Assembly (NCBI RefSeq): GCF_022201045.2
Contig: NC_068564.1
Coordinates: 28,053,001 to 28,117,000 of the forward strand
Source: Citrus sinensis
Lineage: Eukaryota > Streptophyta > Magnoliopsida > Sapindales > Rutaceae
Direction of reading: 5' to 3'
DNA length: 64,000 bases
Shown here: one piece after another, positions 58,497 through 64,000 of the stretch
How positions within the stretch are numbered: position 1 is the first letter of the stretch
Layout of the letters: the number at the start of each line of letters is the position of its first letter
The notes under the pieces: generated by a model
Databases searched by the model: none
Seen by the model: the letters and a program-made list of their open reading frames with translations, nothing else
What the model was told of the DNA's origin: nothing
Position numbers and translations under genes: made by a program

Positions 58497-60450
58497 CTAA
58501 TAGCTTGATCTTGGGGTATCCCAATTCTCTTGTATGACAGTGTGAAGCAGACAGCTATCGTGTGGGATGGATTCCATGGACGAGAAAGATGAATTGGAAT
58601 GATCACGATCACGTTCGTCATTTCCATTCACAACTTCCTCAATCCTCTCTAAAACTTCTGCCATTGTTGGCCGATCGTCTGGGGAATTCGACACGCATTT
58701 GAGGGCAACATTCAGCAATGGAAATGCCCATTGCCTGCCGGCTTTTGCTACCTCCTTGTCGAAGACTTCTCCTGTCCATTCCTCTCTCACCATGGCCTTT
58801 ACCCATTTAGGAAGGTCTATTCCTGTCTTTTCAACAGTTTTTCCGGTTAGTAATTCAAGTAGAATCACTCCAAAGCTGAAAACATCACCTTGTTCTGATA
58901 CAGTTTTTTCAGGGGCAGTGTAACCATTGGATGAGAAGAGACAAGTTTTCTTGGGGTCTAGAAATTTTGAGTAGCCGCATTCACTTATCAGTGGATCCTC
59001 ATTTTCATTCAGCAGGATATTTGAAAGCTTGAGGTTTCCATGAGGGATCGTCTTCTCTTCATTGGACTTCTGATATATGAAGTCTAGACCTTTTGCAATG
59101 CCCGTTGCTATGGACAGCCTAAGTTTCCATGGAAAATCCCTTTTGCCCTCAATGTACGCTGCAGATTACCAGTACCAATTTGATCAAATTTAGAAACCCT
59201 TTACGTCGCGTGTGATAAAAGTTTGATGTGTGTGTATGCAAGTGTATCTGCGAATTTAAGAAATATTTCAAGATTGATTACTTACCCTCTAGGAGGCTGA
59301 GCAGGCTGCCATTACTTTGATACTTGTATACGAGAAGTTTTTCTTCATTGGTTGAATTGTAACAAACAAGAGGCAGAATGTTTGGATGCTTCAGGTTTCC
59401 TATTTGCCTCATTGTTTGGCTAAACTCGTCCATGGACACCTGTAATTTCTTCAGTCTTTTGACAGCATAAACAGCACTGTTCTTGAGTCTTACCATGAAA
59501 AGACTGCTACAAATTGTCTGGCTTCTCAGGTCAGCCGTGGCTTCAAGAAGATCATCCAATTTGAACTTTTCGTTTTCATTAACGAAGAACACAAGCTCTG
59601 ACCGCCTTACCTCTGGCCTCACTTCTTCTATGTCCATAACTCGAGGAGGACTTTTCGAAGGAGAATCCTGAAGGGCCTTAAGAATCTCCCTGTCTCTTGC
59701 AATCTGAGCAGACTTTTTGCCCATACAATACGCTATCAAGACGACGAGACCAATACCAGCAGCTAGTGGTATGATTGTCATCCAGTTCCTAAACCAATGT
59801 CTCTTCTCTCCATGCTCAGACATGTTATGAACACTTGGGGGCTGTGTGTCTTCCAAACCTCTGGCCTCTACCGTGCTAGCCCTATTTATCTCTGATGAAC
59901 TTGTTTCAACTACGTACTTATCAAAATACTTGATTTCCTGTTTGAAATTATCAGGACTAGTACCGGCAAAATGATTGTTAGAGATGTCCAAGGTCTTCAA
60001 ATGCTTCAACTTGGTTAGAGCCAAAGGAACCGCCCCACTCAAAAGGTTGCTGCTAAGATTCAAATATGTCAATCTTCTGCAGTTTGATATTGAGTTGGGA
60101 ATACGTCCTTGGATGAGATTTTTTGCCAAGCTAACAACTCGAAGGTGTCGGAGCTTGCAGAGGGATTCTGCATCAATTATCCCACTAAGATTCATATTTT
60201 CAAGTCTTATTCCTACTATGCTAGTAGCATGCAGATTGCACTTTATTCCCTTCAAATTATACGAGCAAGGATGTGGCAGATTCCCATTCCAGCCAATTCT
60301 CAGAACATTTTGTGAATCAACAGCGCTAATAAACTTGAAAAACGATTCAGACTCTGATAACTCACCTCCCACACAACCAGTGAACAACCGAGGAAGTATT
60401 GCAATGCATATTAGCCCCTCCAGAAACAGAAACAGCTTGGAACCCCTCAT
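58497..60450 (-). CDS. LRR receptor-like pseudokinase
   Basis: Two exons (59286-60450, 58497-59158), 608 aa. The signal peptide is about residues 1-28, then a short LRR ectodomain (LSGIIDAESLCKLRHLRVVS, LTYLNLSSNLLSGAVP, LKTLDISNNHFAG; about four repeats), a transmembrane helix (WMTIIPLAAGIGLVVLIAYC) and an intracellular kinase-like domain. The catalytic residues are degraded: no Gly-rich loop (LRSQTICSSLFMVRL), HRD is replaced by HGN (HGNLKLSN), DFG by ECG. The VAIK Lys is kept (AVKRL). YTAPEK and the C-lobe DVFSFGVILLELLTGK are intact. This is a plant LRR-RLK subfamily III type, often annotated 'probable inactive receptor kinase'. It would signal by scaffolding, not phosphorylation; that is inference. 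The start is the ATG at 60450. Confidence 0.92.
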
Positions 60451-60823
60451 GCTACACAATTTAGTAACAATCTTTAGGTCTTTGTTATTATTTCATCCGA
60501 TCGGGACTGAAAGAATTTTTGGTCAGTTCTGTTTTTGCTAAGTTCTTCAAAGTTAATATCAAAGTAGATTCAGAATTTTATTGCCAATTCACATAAGGAC
60601 ATTTTTTTTCTTCATACATTACAAAGTTTTCTGGGTATATTTTAATTATCCCTTAACAATAACATTAATTAAAGAAAAACAATGTGCGAAAACACAGTAG
60701 TTCGATAAGGTCTAAGCAATGTTATATTATTATAAGAGAATATATGTTAAGGTGATTCCATAATCTTCAATATTTTTGTAACTGATCATTCTTTTATTTT
60801 TTTTCTTTTTTTTTTTTTAATTA

Positions 60824-61177
60824 CAGTGCTGGATTCGGATAACAGTTTCATTTTCAGGTATTAAGCGATTTCTCGAGGATTTAAAGCATCATACTAAACA
60901 TTTTAAGCTTCTTCTGTTTGATTTGTGCGATAAGAATTTGGAAACTATTATTAAAAAACACAGTGATGATAAGGTGCTAGTGAAAATCAATGCTGGCGAT
61001 TTGGCACTTGTGAGCTCAAATTTGGCATATTCTAAAGCTGTCACTTATGGCTTTATTGTTGGTTTTATCAGTAGCAAAAGTTTATGCTCTGGGGATCAGC
61101 TTCACATTGCTGAAAACTGCAATATTAATAAATCAAGTTGTCAAAAAATTAGAAAGCATACACAAACAGCAAATTGA
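60824..61177 (+). other. Unrecognised open frame preceded by acceptor-like site
   Basis: A T-rich tract ends ATTACAG|TGCTGG near 60826, and the frame then stays open for about 117 codons to TGA 61175-61177, with no ATG near the front. It contains IKRFLEDLKHHTKHFKLLLF, KVLVKINAGDLALVSSNL and a hydrophobic TYGFIVGFI. Composition is less biased than the surrounding AT-rich DNA. It might be a gene fragment, a 3' exon of an unrecognised gene, or chance. No family could be assigned. Confidence 0.25.
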
Positions 61178-62587
61178 CGATTAGATGGAATTTCTTATTG
61201 TATTTGCCAAGTGGCTGCCAACCCAGAGCTGAACAAAATTTACATCCATTTCAGCTCGTGCCCATCTTTGTGTCTTCAGATGCTGCGTCATGCTTCATAT
61301 AACGCAGAATCCCACAATTGCAGTTAAAAAACTGCCGTGTTTTGCTGCAGGATTCGAGAATTTTTAACAAATGAGTCAAGAAAAACTAGTAAGATATGTT
61401 CGTGATGAACAAATGTTAAAACAGCTGTATTTTGCACCATTGGATAAATCTAAATCTAAATAAAAATGGTTTGATTTAACAAGGTAAAACTTTTAATTAA
61501 TTAATTAATTATAAAATGAACGTAGACTATTTGGATATAATACCAGTAAATGGGCCCCACCAAGCTACCTGTTTGGGCTTCAAGAGGGTTCTATAATTCA
61601 TTATCCAAAGGAGCTCCGGCTTGAGCTTGACCCAAATTTTGTTCGAACGTTCCAGCACTTGATAAGTTTCTCTTATTAATATTGGGAGCGTTTGACACTA
61701 TATTATATTATTTTTTATTTTATTAGCACTAGATTATAATAATATTGTATAATATTTGGTGCTATACTATGTTGTATTAATTTTACTATATTCATTGTTG
61801 TTCTATAATGTATTAATATTTTGGCGACTAATTTAAATTATATATTTAGAAAACAATATCTATTAGTACATAGAAGAATACTAAATATAGAAGTCTTAAA
61901 TTTTAGAAATTTAATAATTTTTTTAGTATAAATGTTAAAAAATATCACGACTCTTCATAAAGATTGAAACTTGTAACCTTAAATTTTCGAAAGCATAACA
62001 TTTATTTTTCTAAATACATAACTTGTAAATGAAAATCGCATCAAATAATTTAATCAATTAATCTCTAAATAATATAACAACATAAATAAATAGGTTTTTT
62101 TTCATAAGGCATAAATAAATAGTTAAAACCTATAAAATTAGTTCAAAAGTCATCTTAAGATGACAGAATAAAAGTTTATACATACCATAAGATAGTCACA
62201 AAATAATAAAATAATACAATTGTCATAATATATTCACGAAAAAAATTAATTGTGCTAAATAATCCAAGTAAGAGTTATGTAGTATATGTAATAATATTTG
62301 TATTATTATTAATTTTAAATTAATACTATTCAAATTTATATTAGTTATATTAAATTATTTAAAAATAGTTAATTTTTATATATTAATTATTGTAATATAA
62401 TTAAATAATGTAATATTATAATTTAAGTATTTATAATTAGTTATATTAAATTATAATATAAAAATAATATAAAAATAATATAAATATTATATAATATTAT
62501 ATTAAATTAAAAGGTTATATTTATTAATTATTATTATAAAACAAAAGTTAAAAAAAAAAAGCGACTGCCGCATTAGCACTCCCCTTA
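61178..62587. other. AT-rich spacer
   Basis: No gene is seen. Very AT-rich from 61700 on, with alternating TA/TTA blocks. Confidence 0.5.
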
Positions 62588-63773
62588 GGTAGCATTTACA
62601 TTTTGGATTGGAGTGAGAATCCTATGATTGGGAGTGTGGAGTGAGAGTTGGAGTATGTTGTTTACTTGCATTAGAATGGAAGCATGGAATGGAGATCATA
62701 ATCTAATTTATGTGTTTACTTTGTCTTAGATTGTGAGTAAATAGTTTCAAATTACAATTTTATCCTTATTTAAAGAATTATAGTTTTTAATTACAAAGTT
62801 AATAAAAAATATATTTAGTGAATAAACATTTATTTTATTATATTTGTAAATTTATAATAATTATTAATATTCTCAATTATGAACATCAGAGTTTTTTATT
62901 AATTTTAAGTTTAATTATATAAATTAAAAATTGTTGATAAGGGCAATATAAATGAAATATTTTTACTATTAACATAGTATGAAATTAATATTTTCTTAGA
63001 ATAAACTATTTATTAGTATTAATTATTAATATTAAATAAATATAATACTATTATTTTTAAATAAATATAATAATATTATATTTTCAAATAAAGATGGTAT
63101 ATAGTAATATTATTAATTCTCTATTAATATAATAATATTATTTTTAAGTAAATTAAACTTAGAATCAAACCCAATTATTATTTAGTTAAATATAATAATA
63201 TTATTTAAATATTTATTAAATATAATTATAGTAAATTTAATAAAAATAAGAGTAAATATAAAATGAAACATTATTTTATTTTATTTAATATAATTATATT
63301 AAATTTATTATTTATTAATATAATATTATTGAGTACAAAATTAATATTTTCTTAGAATAAACTATTTATTATTATTAATTATTAATATTAAACAAATATA
63401 GTACTATTATTTTTAAAATAAATATATTATTATTATATTATTAAATAAAGATAGCATATAATAATTTTTATTAATTCTCTATTAATATAATAATATTATT
63501 TTAAAGTAATTTTAACTTATAATCAACGTAAACTATTATTTAGTTAAATATAATAATAATATTTATTTTATTTTATTAAATATTAAATATTAAATTAAAT
63601 TAAATTAAAAAATGGTAGAAAAGGAAGAGGTGGGAGTTGATTCCCACTCCCCACTCCAAAAATGAGTGAGACCCACGGAGTGGGATTCCCAATCCTTCTC
63701 CAATTTGTTGAAGTAAACACTGAAGTGGGAGAAATCCACACTCCTCACTCCTACTACAGAAAATAAACACAAC
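62588..63773. mobile_element. AT-rich terminal-inverted-repeat element (about 1.2 kb), perhaps PIF/Harbinger-like
   Basis: Left end GGTAGCATTTACATTTTGGA...GGAGTGAG and the reverse complement of the right end (GTTGTGTTTATTTTC...GGAGTGAG) match imperfectly over about 30 bp. Subterminal GGGAGTGTGG/GTGGGAGT and GTGTTTACTT motifs resemble plant PIF/Harbinger MITE-type ends. No clear 3-bp duplication was found, so the exact boundary and superfamily are unsure. The interior is extremely AT-rich and carries a 356-bp tandem duplication (listed separately). No transposase. Confidence 0.6.
62975..63565. repeat. Diverged direct duplication, offset 356 bp
   Basis: The block TTAATATTTTCTTAGAATAA ending with TTATTTAGTTAAATATAATA is present from about 62975 and again from about 63331, with numerous small differences. 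It lies inside the TIR element at 62588-63773, suggesting an internal duplication before or after insertion. Confidence 0.75.
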
Positions 63774-64000
63774 TTTAATGCATTACAATTTTATTCCAAA
63801 CAAAGGATAATATTAGTTTAATGAGGAATAGTTCCGTAATGCTATGCAATGTCGTCTTCCAAATATACCCATAGGCTTCAAACCACAATCAAAGACTTTT
63901 TTTTTTATCACTGATTTTTGAACATCAAAACGAAATCAGGATGACCGAATAGTGACTGTAGCACTCCAATATGATGTTATGTTCACATACAATACCACCA
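63774..64000. other. Right edge, nothing recognised
   Basis: Short AT-rich sequence with a T10 run. No coding signal. Confidence 0.4.

Noticed and set aside
1-64000. CRISPR arrays, prokaryotic operons, phage or integrated virus
   Set aside because: No spacer-repeat pattern; genes are spliced plant genes; the only pol-type element is an LTR retrotransposon without an envelope-like or viral movement gene.

Overview
This is nuclear DNA of a flowering plant. Genes have spliced GT-AG introns with AT-rich interiors, plant-specific families are present (TORNADO1, KIN-12 kinesin, PRAT/Tim17-22-23, HMA proteins), and a plant Ty3/gypsy retrotransposon of the Tat lineage sits in the window. Protein similarity suggests a rosid eudicot. 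A Citrus-type genome is my guess, not something the sequence proves.

Layout. 0-5.3 kb: a tRNA-Lys(UUU)-like gene (-), a 62-residue membrane protein gene (+), a 995-bp Mutator-like element, and ribosomal protein S8 (eS8, -, five coding exons). 5.9-16.7 kb: a complete but inactivated Tat-lineage LTR retrotransposon on the minus strand, with 668-bp LTRs, a 5-bp target duplication, decayed gag-pol with two RNase H regions, a tandem-repeat array and a decayed antisense ORF. 16.7-25.3 kb: a LOG/'lysine decarboxylase'-like gene (+) and two neighbouring paralogous HMA-fold genes (-), with a 647-bp Mutator-like element between the paralogues. 26.3-35.5 kb: a Tim17/22/23 (PRAT) gene and a 16-exon KIN-12F-like kinesin (both -). 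35.5-44 kb: AT-rich, gene-poor DNA with a near-perfect hairpin, a 19-base G run and a 614-bp Mutator-like element. 44.4-56 kb: a C2-domain gene (+), TORNADO1 (-) and a two-RRM hnRNP-like gene (-). 58.5-60.5 kb: an LRR receptor pseudokinase (-). 60.5-64 kb: one unexplained open frame and an AT-rich terminal-inverted-repeat element.

How the genes relate. These are independently transcribed eukaryotic genes; there is no operon. The run PRAT, kinesin, C2, TRN1, hnRNP follows the order I remember for Arabidopsis At5g55510-At5g55550, so it is probably an ancient syntenic block. Two introns, in the LOG-like gene and in TRN1, are best explained as GC-AG introns. All exon models were built by eye from splice sites and phase continuity; most close to lengths expected for their families (TRN1 1379 aa, S8 223 aa).

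I found no CRISPR array, prokaryotic defence system or clearly novel multi-gene system. The points most worth a second look are the retrotransposon's antisense ORF and its RT deletion, the two HMA paralogues that lost the metal-binding CxxC, the GC-AG introns, the compensated D-stem of the tRNA-like gene, and the 46-bp-arm hairpin at 38.03-38.15 kb.
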